DNA from: Alistipes sp.
Lineage (GTDB): Bacteria; Bacteroidota; Bacteroidia; Bacteroidales; Rikenellaceae
Assembly (NCBI GenBank): GCA_017437045.1
Contig: JAFSBY010000044.1
Span: 1 to 64,000 of the forward strand
Reading direction: 5' to 3'
DNA: 64,000 nt
Positions 33,777-41,400 of this stretch are shown here, one piece after another. The notes under the pieces were generated by a model. The model had not been told where the DNA came from and made no database searches. It saw only the letters and a list, made by a program, of their open reading frames with translations. The position numbers were made by a program, and so were the translations under genes. Position 1 is the first letter of the stretch; every line of letters starts with the position of its first letter.

Positions 33777-36700
33777 TTACTGCTGCTTGATTACCAGGTT
33801 ATCCAGATAGAAACGCTTCTTTGAAGCCGAAGCAGCCTCAATCGTAATCGTGGTAGCCGAAGTAACACCCGAAAGCGTATAGGTGAAGGTCTGCATATCA
33901 CCGGTCAGCGTAGCCGTGGTCACCGAAGCAGCGCCACCAATCGTACCGCCGTTGTTCACCGTAATGATCACCGTTACACCGCTATCAATCTTGCCATAGG
34001 TCGAGGCCGTAGGATCTTGGTTCGACCATGCCATCAGATCGACCGAGAGGGTTGCATTGACTGCACCACTGGCGATATTCTTCATGGCGGGAGTCGTCAG
34101 CGTACCCTTCGCACTCGACGAACCAAACTTAATCTTACCGGCAGGACCCTCATAAACCTTCGATCCGGCCGTATAAGCATCTGCAAAACCGCTAATCGAA
34201 CCCGTCAAACCGGTATTGGCAAAGAAGTCTTTCGTACCATCGGCCGTCTTGCTGTTAAACTGGCTGAAATCATCCTGCCAGAGATAGACCGTACCCGAAG
34301 GATCGGGCGTCGGGTCGGGATCGGGCGTCGGGTCCGGATCCGGGGTCGGATCGGGATCGGGAGTCGTGCCACCCTGCGTGAAGGCCTCGATATCGGCCGT
34401 CGAGGTGGGAACAAGCTGCGGCTGACCGTCGAACACCGAAGCTACACCGCGTACCGTAGCCGTCACATTGTGTACCGTCAGTTCGGCACCGGCAGCCCAC
34501 TTCGAACGGTTGTAGACCGTGAAATCCGTACCGTCGTTGAAAGTCAGCGACGAAGCGAAGGTCTTACCTACAGAAGCAGCCGTCGGCGTTGCGTTGGCCA
34601 CCTGTACCGGTACGGAGAGGTATTTTGCATAGTCGGCATTGAGCTGTGCTCCCGTCAGCGTCTTGTAGTTGATCGTGGCACCGCTCGAGATCACCGTTAC
34701 ATCGTCGTTAGCCACCGTAGCCAACTGGCGCAGGCCGTTGTAATCACCCGTCGTGGCATTCGTCAGTTTGATCTGGATCTTATCACCCACCTTCAAACCG
34801 AGCGAGCTCAAATCATACTTAAAGACCGTCAGACCGCTATACTCGGCACCGTCATTGTCGGTCAGCACCACCGTACCTTGCGATACGTTCTCCGTGCCCG
34901 AGCCACCATAAGCGGCCACATAACCCTCGACCGTCTTATCGGTGTAGGGCGTACCGGCAATCATCAACTGCACGAGCTCCTTGACGCTCAATACACCCGA
35001 GGGGGTCGGATCGGGCTCCGGCTCCGGAGTCGGCTCCTCACCGCTATCGGGGGCCGAACCACCACCGATCAGCTCGTAGGCCGAACCGTCCGCATTGGCC
35101 TTGAAGATATACGGCATCGCACCCGTCTGCTTGGAAGCCGTGATATTACTAAAGGTTTCATCCCACTGCATCCACTTCTGCTTGTGGACGTTGAGCACCA
35201 TGTAGCGACCATCGCTCTGCTTGCGGAACACCCACTCGTAGCTCAACTCGCTATTGGTCAGATCATCCGCCTTATTGAAGGCATCGAAGTCGCCCTTCAT
35301 GGCGTAGTATTTATTATCGCTGCCCTGGATCGTGTACTGACCCTCTACCGAGCTGGCAGCCACACGCCATACGGCAGCCTCGTTGCCTGCTGCAACGATC
35401 GTATTGTTCTCCACAGCTACATCCTTCACGAGCAGGTTGTAGTTCGATGCCGGCAACGCAGCCTTCATCTTACCACCTACCGACCATACCAACATATAGT
35501 TGCCGGCATCCGTGAAATCGAGTGACGTATCCTCACCCGGCGTGGGGGTCGGCGTAGGCTCCTCGCCACCGCCCGAGCCCTCGCCCAGGTCGATCTGTGT
35601 ACCGCCCTTACCCACCGTCAGGGTCGGGTCATCCATACGGACACCACCCGTCGTAGCCGACGAGAAGCGGATGTAGAGGTAATCAACGGCATTCTTCAGC
35701 GTCACCGAAGCCGTTGCCTTCACCCACTCGGTCGTAGCACCCGAAACAGCGCCGGTCGTAAAGTTCACCGTCACCCACTTTTCGCCATCGCCCGAGAAGT
35801 CCAGCACCACATCGCCCGTCTTATAAACTGCGCTGTTGCCATACAGGTAGAAGGCTAGATCCAGATTCGTCTGACCCTTCAGCGCCAGCTTCTCGACCGT
35901 AAAGAAGTTCTTGTCGGCCGTCTTATTCGCGGGGAACCATACGTGACCCTCACCCGAACAGGGAGGATTGGGCGAGTTCTGCGAAGCTACCGTACGAGCC
36001 GACGTGTTGTAACCTGCATAGGACGTCGTGCCGGCTACTACACCCGAGCCACTCATCACATTGGCCGTATTCTCATTTGCGTAAGGCCAATAGCCATTGC
36101 TACCCTTCACGGGCACACCAAAGCTCTCATACCAGACAGCATCGGTCACCACCGGATCGCTCGGCTCGTCACCGCCCGTATCACCGGTTGCCAGGTCAAT
36201 CTCCTGACCACCCTCGCCCAGCGAGAGCTGCACGTCGTCGATCGCAAAGACCGAAACCTCGTCTACCCAGAACTTCACATAGAGTTTCGACGGCGCAGCC
36301 TTCAGCGTCACATCGGCCGTGGCATACACCCAGAACTCGTCGGCCTTGGCCGTCGTGTAGTTGATCTCCGACCACGTTGCACCATCACCGCTCAAGGCGA
36401 CGTGGAACTTCTCGGCATAGAAGGTGTTGTCATACGTACCGTTATTGTTTTTCGAGTAGGCACCACCAAAGTTGAGCTTGAGCTTCGTCTGCTCGCTCGT
36501 CAGAGCGATATTACCCACCACAAAGACCGGATTGTTCGTACCGAAGAAGAGCTTACCGGCACCCGAAGCACCGGCATAACCGGCACTCAGTTTACCCGAC
36601 TCACGCACCGAAACATTGCCCGAAGGAGCATCGTAGGTCACCGCAGCACCTACCGAGCCGCCCTTTTCCCAATTGGTGTAATCCTTCACCAGGGGCTTAT

Positions 36701-37736
36701 CCTCACCCTGGTCGCCAAAGTTCTCGTGCCACAGCGCATCACCGGCAGGCGTCACAGGCGTATCACCACCGCCCGAAGCACCGCCCTCGGTACCCTGCGA
36801 GAGGTCGATCTCCGGACCCAGGTCGTTGCTCGTCTTGAGCTCAATGTCATCAACACGGAAGACCGAAGCCTTCGTAGCCGTGAAGCGAATGTAGAGATAA
36901 TCGGGCACCTCCACGAGCGAGAAATCAGCCTCGGCCGATACCCAGTAAGGACGCTCCGAGTCGCCGTTATCCTTCGCAATGTCGAGCTTCGACCACTTCT
37001 GGCCGTCGCCACTGATTGCCACCTCGAACTGCGACAGGTCGAATACGTTGTTGTAATCGCCATTGGCAAGCGTCTCCGAATAGCTACCCAGGAAGCTCAG
37101 ATTCAGGCGATTCTGCTCGGGCTGCAGAGCGATCTTATTGACCACGAAGCTGGCCGGAGCCGTACCAAAGAAGACCACATTGGGACCCGAACCGGCATTG
37201 GCCAGACCCGACGAGCGAATCGTCGCCTTCTCACCCGTGTAGAAGACTTCATCGGCACCCGTACCCTCGGTCATCCACGACGTATAGGCATCCACATAGG
37301 GCCAGGGGCTCGAAACCGAAGCCGTACCGCAGGTCTCCTTGTAGATGGTCTCGATGGCGGCCACCTCACCCTGCTGAACCGACAGCGTCTTGGTCATATA
37401 GACACCATAGCTGTTCGAGAGGTTGAAGTGCAATTCAGCCACACGACCATAGGTAGCCTCGGGCAGCGAGATCTCCACCTCGGTCGTACCGTCACCCACC
37501 ATCGGGGCCACCGTCACCCAATCGCTATTCTCGCCCATCGTGATAAACCACGGGCGGTTGGTCTCGACCGTAAAGGTCACATCGCCACCCTGCAACGTAA
37601 AGGGAAGCGTTTCAGCCTCTAACTCCAGATACGGAACGCCCGTATCATCGTTGTCATCGACACACGCCGTAAACGACGTTGCTGCAAAAAGCATCAACAT
37701 GCCGAAGAACAACTTGCTCCAAAGTTGATTTTTCAT
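33777..37736 (-). CDS. large modular surface lipoprotein with DUF5689 domain
   Basis: 1319 aa. SPII signal with lipobox TSFTAC followed by VDDNDD (surface-export-like acidic tail). In order: a BACON-like domain (about 35-125); three related jelly-roll units of about 190 aa (130-330, 335-525, 535-735), each ending in a conserved DD.L/EIDL..G motif; a RICIN/jelly-roll-like region (about 750-900); a DUF5689/OB-like domain (LSVKELVQLMIAG... near 930-1040); a D-P-T-P linker encoded near 34301-34365; a last jelly-roll (about 1150-1319). Binding or adhesive units dominate and no nuclease motif is seen. First gene of the operon, so it is probably the most abundant component, capturing substrate for the downstream nucleases. 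The function is inferred. Confidence 0.82.
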   Translation of the reverse strand: MKNQLWSKLFFGMLMLFAATSFTACVDDNDDTGVPYLELEAETLPFTLQGGDVTFTVETNRPWFITMGENSDWVTVAPMVGDGTTEVEISLPEATYGRVAELHFNLSNSYGVYMTKTLSVQQGEVAAIETIYKETCGTASVSSPWPYVDAYTSWMTEGTGADEVFYTGEKATIRSSGLANAGSGPNVVFFGTAPASFVVNKIALQPEQNRLNLSFLGSYSETLANGDYNNVFDLSQFEVAISGDGQKWSKLDIAKDNGDSERPYWVSAEADFSLVEVPDYLYIRFTATKASVFRVDDIELKTSNDLGPEIDLSQGTEGGASGGGDTPVTPAGDALWHENFGDQGEDKPLVKDYTNWEKGGSVGAAVTYDAPSGNVSVRESGKLSAGYAGASGAGKLFFGTNNPVFVVGNIALTSEQTKLKLNFGGAYSKNNNGTYDNTFYAEKFHVALSGDGATWSEINYTTAKADEFWVYATADVTLKAAPSKLYVKFWVDEVSVFAIDDVQLSLGEGGQEIDLATGDTGGDEPSDPVVTDAVWYESFGVPVKGSNGYWPYANENTANVMSGSGVVAGTTSYAGYNTSARTVASQNSPNPPCSGEGHVWFPANKTADKNFFTVEKLALKGQTNLDLAFYLYGNSAVYKTGDVVLDFSGDGEKWVTVNFTTGAVSGATTEWVKATASVTLKNAVDYLYIRFSSATTGGVRMDDPTLTVGKGGTQIDLGEGSGGGEEPTPTPTPGEDTSLDFTDAGNYMLVWSVGGKMKAALPASNYNLLVKDVAVENNTIVAAGNEAAVWRVAASSVEGQYTIQGSDNKYYAMKGDFDAFNKADDLTNSELSYEWVFRKQSDGRYMVLNVHKQKWMQWDETFSNITASKQTGAMPYIFKANADGSAYELIGGGSAPDSGEEPTPEPEPDPTPSGVLSVKELVQLMIAGTPYTDKTVEGYVAAYGGSGTENVSQGTVVLTDNDGAEYSGLTVFKYDLSSLGLKVGDKIQIKLTNATTGDYNGLRQLATVANDDVTVISSGATINYKTLTGAQLNADYAKYLSVPVQVANATPTAASVGKTFASSLTFNDGTDFTVYNRSKWAAGAELTVHNVTATVRGVASVFDGQPQLVPTSTADIEAFTQGGTTPDPDPTPDPDPTPDPDPTPDPSGTVYLWQDDFSQFNSKTADGTKDFFANTGLTGSISGFADAYTAGSKVYEGPAGKIKFGSSSAKGTLTTPAMKNIASGAVNATLSVDLMAWSNQDPTASTYGKIDSGVTVIITVNNGGTIGGAASVTTATLTGDMQTFTYTLSGVTSATTITIEAASASKKRFYLDNLVIKQQ

Positions 37737-37827
37737 AAAATTGTAAAAGAATTAAAAAAATATTTGTAATTATTTCATTTCCAGCTTACTAATCACAATC
37801 GAGCCCACAATGCCCAATTATAGTCTT

Positions 37828-37858
37828 CAAAAATAGTTATTTTTTCTCTTTTCTCAAA
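37828..37858 (-). promoter_or_regulatory. promoter of the nuclease/TonB operon
   Basis: Minus strand: TTTG (37858-37855), a 19-nt spacer, TATTTTTG (37835-37828). Predicts a leader of about 85 nt before 37736. No further promoter is seen between the five genes. Confidence 0.65.
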
Positions 37859-37889
37859 GAGAAAAGGCATTTTTCATCAGCCAGAAGGA

Positions 37890-37926
37890 TAAAAAAATGC
37901 GCGTGCCGAATTTTCGACACGCGCAT
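37890..37926 (-). terminator. terminator of the mltG-DUF4293 run
   Basis: On the minus strand ATGCGCGTG (37926-37918) pairs with CACGCGCAT (37905-37897), with CGAA/TTCG pairs inside, then T7 (37896-37890). Confidence 0.8.
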
Positions 37927-37936
37927 AGGAATTTTC

Positions 37937-38060
37937 AAACAATTTTTTTCACGAAAGTCCTGCGACTGCAAGGCTTGCGATGGGACAAAAAGCGGAGCAT
38001 ACTCATGGTATGTGAGCATTTTTGTCGCGAGCATAACGCCGCAATCGCCCATAATACGCA
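37937..38060. repeat. structured intergenic element, possibly a repeat family
   Basis: Nested inverted repeats: GCGAT/ATCGC outside (37977 and 38043), GACAAAAA/TTTTTGTC (37984 and 38018), AGCATAC/GTATGT.AGC at the tip. It resembles repeated non-coding elements of Bacteroidales from memory, but only one copy is in this window, so repetition is not shown here. No gene is seen in 37737-38063. Confidence 0.4.
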
Positions 38061-38063
38061 TTT

Positions 38064-38549
38064 TTACCGGATGCGGTCAGCCGCCCGCACCAACATCTCA
38101 TCACGGAAGATGGCACGCGAAGCCAACCAAACAAAGAGCAAAGCCGCTACGGGGCAGAGCAGGGTCATCTTATAGCCCACAGCAAAGAGCTCGGGATTGG
38201 CCAATGTGGCGATCTGCTCGGTAAAGAGGTCGTAAAAACGATAGCAATAGAGACCGCCCACCACGAGCAGACCCACCAAAAGAACCACCTCCACCACGCA
38301 GAAACGGATCTGCGAGAGGCGATTTTTGTAGCGGAAGATGATCAGGAACGGCAGAATGGTCGTCAAGCCAACCAACACCGAGAAGTGCCACGGTGTGCAG
38401 GTTGCCTGACCGGCCGCATCGACCAACTTATAGGCATAGAGGGTCGAGACCTCATCCATGAGGTGGAAGCTCATCAGCGGAGCAAAAAACGTGATGGCCA
38501 TCAGGGCTGTTGCGGCCAACAGATAGAGGGTTTGAATGCGTTGAATCAT
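38064..38549 (-). CDS. DUF4293 membrane protein
   Basis: 161 aa with four predicted transmembrane helices (residues 6-26, 53-70, 84-103 and 125-148). Matches the Bacteroidota family DUF4293, beginning MIQRIQTLYLLAA as is usual. Function unknown. Its ATG lies 1 bp from the stop of the GT2 gene, so translation is probably coupled. Last gene before the 37890 terminator. Confidence 0.85.
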   Translation of the reverse strand: MIQRIQTLYLLAATALMAITFFAPLMSFHLMDEVSTLYAYKLVDAAGQATCTPWHFSVLVGLTTILPFLIIFRYKNRLSQIRFCVVEVVLLVGLLVVGGLYCYRFYDLFTEQIATLANPELFAVGYKMTLLCPVAALLFVWLASRAIFRDEMLVRAADRIR

Positions 38550-38550
38550 A

Positions 38551-39513
38551 TTAGTCTAAAGTTTTATCAATCAAATATTTATTACGATCCGCAGAGTTAC
38601 GGTTGATCATCTCGCCCAGGAATCCGGCCAAGAAGAGTTGCACGCCTAAAATAACGGCCAAAATAGCTAAATAGAACAACGGTTGATCGGTCACGGCTCG
38701 CAACGGCAGATCGTGCGCCTGCTTCCAAAGTTTGGCCGCGATGATCCAGATGGTCGTACCGCCACCCAGCAGGAACATGAGCGTGCCGAGCGACCCGAAC
38801 AGATACATCGGCGAACGGCCGAAATGGGACATAAAGAGGATCGAAATCAGGTCCAAATAGCCCTTTACCATGCGTTCGAGTCCGAATTTCGAGTAGCCAT
38901 ATTTGCGTGCACGGTGCTCCACCACCTTCTCGCCAATGCGTCGATAGCCCGCCTTTTTGGCCAAAATAGGGATAAAACGGTGCATCTCGCCATAGACCTC
39001 GATCGACTTGATGACCTTCTTGCGATAGGCCTTCAAACCGCAGTTGAAATCGTGCAATTTAATTCCCGAAGCCACGCGAGCTGTCCAGTTGAAGAACTTG
39101 CTGGGCCAACGCTTTCCGATCGGATCGTAACGCTTTTTCTTCCAGCCCGATACGAGGTCGTAGCCCTCCTCGAGAATCATCCGACGCATGGCCGGAATCT
39201 CATCGGGCGAATCTTGCAGGTCGGCATCCATCGTAAAGACCACCTCGCCCCGCGCGGCCTCAAAGCCGCAGTAGAGAGCGGCCGATTTGCCATAATTGCG
39301 ACCAAAGCTGATACCGCGAATAGCCGGGTAGCTCGTCTTGAGCCGCTCGACCACCTCCCACGAATCATCCGACGAGCCGTCATCGACCATGATCACCTCG
39401 TAGCTCAACTTATTTTCTGCGGCTACACGATCAATCCAGGCCACCAATTCGGGCAACGATTCGGCCTCATTGAAGAGGGGTACGACAACCGATATATCGA
39501 GTTTTTGTTCCAT
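38551..39513 (-). CDS. polyprenyl-phosphate glycosyltransferase family 2 (DPM1/ArnC-like)
   Basis: 320 aa. GT2 domain with ISVVVPLFNEAESL, VDDGSSDDSW and TMDADLQD (the metal-binding DxD), then RWPSKFFNWTARVASGIKLHDFNCGLKAYR, which is typical of enzymes that load a sugar onto a polyprenyl phosphate. Two C-terminal transmembrane helices (about 228-262 and 280-303). Sits between DUF4199 (3 bp) and DUF4293 (1 bp) as is common in Bacteroidales. The sugar carried is not known. Confidence 0.9.
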   Translation of the reverse strand: MEQKLDISVVVPLFNEAESLPELVAWIDRVAAENKLSYEVIMVDDGSSDDSWEVVERLKTSYPAIRGISFGRNYGKSAALYCGFEAARGEVVFTMDADLQDSPDEIPAMRRMILEEGYDLVSGWKKKRYDPIGKRWPSKFFNWTARVASGIKLHDFNCGLKAYRKKVIKSIEVYGEMHRFIPILAKKAGYRRIGEKVVEHRARKYGYSKFGLERMVKGYLDLISILFMSHFGRSPMYLFGSLGTLMFLLGGGTTIWIIAAKLWKQAHDLPLRAVTDQPLFYLAILAVILGVQLFLAGFLGEMINRNSADRNKYLIDKTLD

Positions 39514-39516
39514 GGT

Positions 39517-40086
39517 TTACTCCTGTTTTTCAAACGGTTTCGGGCTACGCGACAGCACACCGGCCATGATCAAACCGTAGATCATGCCAAAGAAGATCGT
39601 ATTGCTCACCGCGCCCCAAGCGACCTGCAAGATCGAAGGGGTGGGAGCCTCCTGCAACTGACGGAACAGATCACGCATAAACGGCTCCATGTGCTGAGGC
39701 ATCTCGCTCTGCGCCAAGATCGATCGCATGGAGGCAATCATACCGTCGATATAGGCCTCATAGCCAATCATATAGTTCACACAAACCACCTGTGCCAATG
39801 CCACCACAATGCCGGCAAAGAGCGAGAGCAGGATCACATAGCCATACGCCCGACCAAAGGGGAAGCCCTCCTCGACCGAGAAGGTATTTCCGAACGAACG
39901 CGTATAGCGATGCAGGAGGATATAGTGCAGTACAGCCACACCGATCCACTCAAAAACGACCAAAAACATCAGCCAGATATTGCCCGAAAGTTGGGCGTAG
40001 ATCTCAAAAATCAGCGAAAGTGAGAGCAATAGGCCCAGCACAGCGCCTCGTTTGGCCAAATCGTTCCAAAAAGTCTGTCTATTCAT
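39517..40086 (-). CDS. DUF4199 membrane protein
   Basis: 189 aa from the ATG at 40086; a GTG 12 nt upstream is possible. Four transmembrane helices (near 18-35, 40-60, 85-108 and 155-178) with an extracytoplasmic loop rich in Met and Gln. Fits DUF4199. Gene order DUF4199-GT2-DUF4293 suggests a shared role with lipid-linked sugars. Possible promoter (TATCTTTG) at 40120-40127. Confidence 0.82.
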   Translation of the reverse strand: MNRQTFWNDLAKRGAVLGLLLSLSLIFEIYAQLSGNIWLMFLVVFEWIGVAVLHYILLHRYTRSFGNTFSVEEGFPFGRAYGYVILLSLFAGIVVALAQVVCVNYMIGYEAYIDGMIASMRSILAQSEMPQHMEPFMRDLFRQLQEAPTPSILQVAWGAVSNTIFFGMIYGLIMAGVLSRSPKPFEKQE

Positions 40087-40119
40087 TGCCTTAAGCACTT
40101 AAAAAATCGTTACAACCGA

Positions 40120-40127
40120 CAAAGATA
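40120..40127 (-). promoter_or_regulatory. -7 box for DUF4199-GT2-DUF4293
   Basis: TATCTTTG on the minus strand, 34 bp before the DUF4199 ATG, just inside the mltG gap. Confidence 0.45.
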
Positions 40128-40133
40128 ACACTT

Positions 40134-41159
40134 TTATTTAATTTTTCGTCGATTCAACTCCGCAGCATAGGCCTGTGCATTCCGTTTGTGTTCGGCAAAG
40201 GTAACGGCAAAATTATGGTAGCCGTCGAACGTAGGCCGAGCGCAGAAGAAGAGGTAATTGTGCTGCTCGTAGTTCAAGACGGCATCAATGGCCTGCTTGC
40301 TGGGCATGCAGATCGGTGAGGGGGGAAGCCCCTTATGCAGATAGGTGTTATAGGGCGATTCGTACTTCAGATGTTTATGCAGGATACGACGCAACTGAAA
40401 ATCCTGCATGGCATATTTGACCGTCGGGTCCGCCTGCAAGGGAATCCCCTTCTTGAGGCGATTGACATAGACACCAGCCACGCGCGGCATCTCATCCACC
40501 TGACGCGTCTCCTCATAGACAATCGAGGCCAACGTCATCACCTCGAAACGCGAAAGACCCGAGCGGGTACGTTTGGCATCGCGTTCAGCCGTCCAAAAAC
40601 GGTCGTATTCGCGTTTGAAACGATCGACCAACTCATCGGGCGTCATCGTCCAATAGATCTCATAGCTGTCGGGCAGGAAGATTGAGAAGAGCCGCAGCGA
40701 ATCGACCCCCACACGCTGAGCCGTAGCCCGATTGGTGAGCACCTGCAAGATCTCGAGCGAATCGGCGTCGATCTGTCCGGCCAATTTCCCGGCCAGCTGG
40801 GGCATGATCCGCACGTTGTTGATGGTCAGGCGCACCGGTTCCTGATCACCCAACTTGATTTTGCGCACGATCCGGATCACATCCATCCCCTCGGTGAGGC
40901 GATACAGGCCCGGCTTGAAGCTATGCTCCAGGTCGAGGTGATCGGCATAGAATCGGAAGGCTGCATAGTGTCCGATGTGTGGCAAGAGCGAATCGAGTAG
41001 CGCGCTATAGTCGGCTTTACGGCTCAAGCGCAACTCATAATCTGTCGCCACGGCGCTGCCTCTAAACTGCCAAAAAGCGATCAGCACCAATACGATACCA
41101 ATCAATGCGCCCCACGCCACAAGGCGTTTTACACCACGCCAAAACCGATTTGTCTGCAT
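40134..41159 (-). CDS. mltG: endolytic peptidoglycan transglycosylase MltG
   Basis: 341 aa from the Met at 41159; the longer in-frame start would read through the SRP RNA promoter. One N-terminal membrane anchor (residues 12-30), a LysM-like subdomain (about 80-125), then the YceG catalytic domain. ASIVYEET (211-218) aligns with E. coli ASIIEKET, so catalytic Glu218 is conserved here as Glu217; the Glu two places before is Tyr. LQADPTVKYA and YNTYLHKGLPPSPI follow, as in the family. MltG cuts nascent glycan strands and sets their length. Divergent from the SRP RNA gene with overlapping promoters. Confidence 0.94.
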   Translation of the reverse strand: MQTNRFWRGVKRLVAWGALIGIVLVLIAFWQFRGSAVATDYELRLSRKADYSALLDSLLPHIGHYAAFRFYADHLDLEHSFKPGLYRLTEGMDVIRIVRKIKLGDQEPVRLTINNVRIMPQLAGKLAGQIDADSLEILQVLTNRATAQRVGVDSLRLFSIFLPDSYEIYWTMTPDELVDRFKREYDRFWTAERDAKRTRSGLSRFEVMTLASIVYEETRQVDEMPRVAGVYVNRLKKGIPLQADPTVKYAMQDFQLRRILHKHLKYESPYNTYLHKGLPPSPICMPSKQAIDAVLNYEQHNYLFFCARPTFDGYHNFAVTFAEHKRNAQAYAAELNRRKIK

Positions 41160-41176
41160 CTTTTTTTCTTGTTTTG

Positions 41177-41208
41177 TTTGCAAAGATAAGAATTTTATTC
41201 TACTTTTG
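41177..41208 (+). promoter_or_regulatory. SRP RNA promoter
   Basis: TTTG (41177-41180), a 20-nt spacer, TACTTTTG (41201-41208), just before the RNA. The -33 box overlaps the mltG -7 box on the other strand. Confidence 0.75.
41180..41188 (-). promoter_or_regulatory. mltG promoter (-7 box)
   Basis: TATCTTTGC on the minus strand, 21 bp before the mltG ATG. Shares bases with the SRP RNA -33 box, so the two promoters may compete. Confidence 0.55.
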
Positions 41209-41212
41209 TGCC

Positions 41213-41312
41213 CCGGGTGAGTCTTATACGACCAGCTCCTACAGAATCCCCCAGGTGAGGAATCAAGCAAGGGTATGTGGTTGTAGCGGTGCGATATAAT
41301 CAGCTCACCCTT
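41213..41312 (+). ncRNA. ffs: signal recognition particle RNA (4.5S, small type)
   Basis: About 100 nt. GGGTGAG (41215-41221) closes on CTCACCC (41304-41310), forming one long hairpin. The universal SRP helix-8 motif is present near the tip: CAGGTGAGGAATCAAGCA (41252-41269), with the symmetric internal loop and the GGAA tetraloop. Promoter directly upstream and T7 run (41311-41317) after. It pairs with Ffh (gene at 12571). Confidence 0.92.
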
Positions 41313-41327
41313 TTTTTGTAACTATAG

Positions 41328-41368
41328 GTGAGGGGCCGACAGCGAGTTGCGGCTCCTCACTTTTTTTT
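41328..41368 (+). terminator. second terminator after the SRP RNA
   Basis: GTGAGGGGCCG (41328-41338) pairs with CGGCTCCTCAC (41350-41360) with one G-T pair, then T8. Follows the T-run that ends the RNA itself. Confidence 0.8.
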
Positions 41369-41400
41369 GTTGGTCGGCAGAAAGCGGCACCCACTCCGCC

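Noticed and set aside
34301-34365. Short near-repeats resembling a repeat array
   Set aside because: They encode a D-P-T-P linker inside the big lipoprotein; no spacers and no cas genes.
40134-41159. MltG catalytic site appeared altered (ASIVYEET)
   Set aside because: Counting against the E. coli sequence shows that the catalytic Glu218 equivalent (Glu217 here) is kept; only the Glu two places before is Tyr.
41213-41312. Riboswitch or tRNA in the gap before mltG
   Set aside because: The CAGGT...GGAA...AGCA helix-8 motif and the closed 100-nt hairpin identify SRP RNA.
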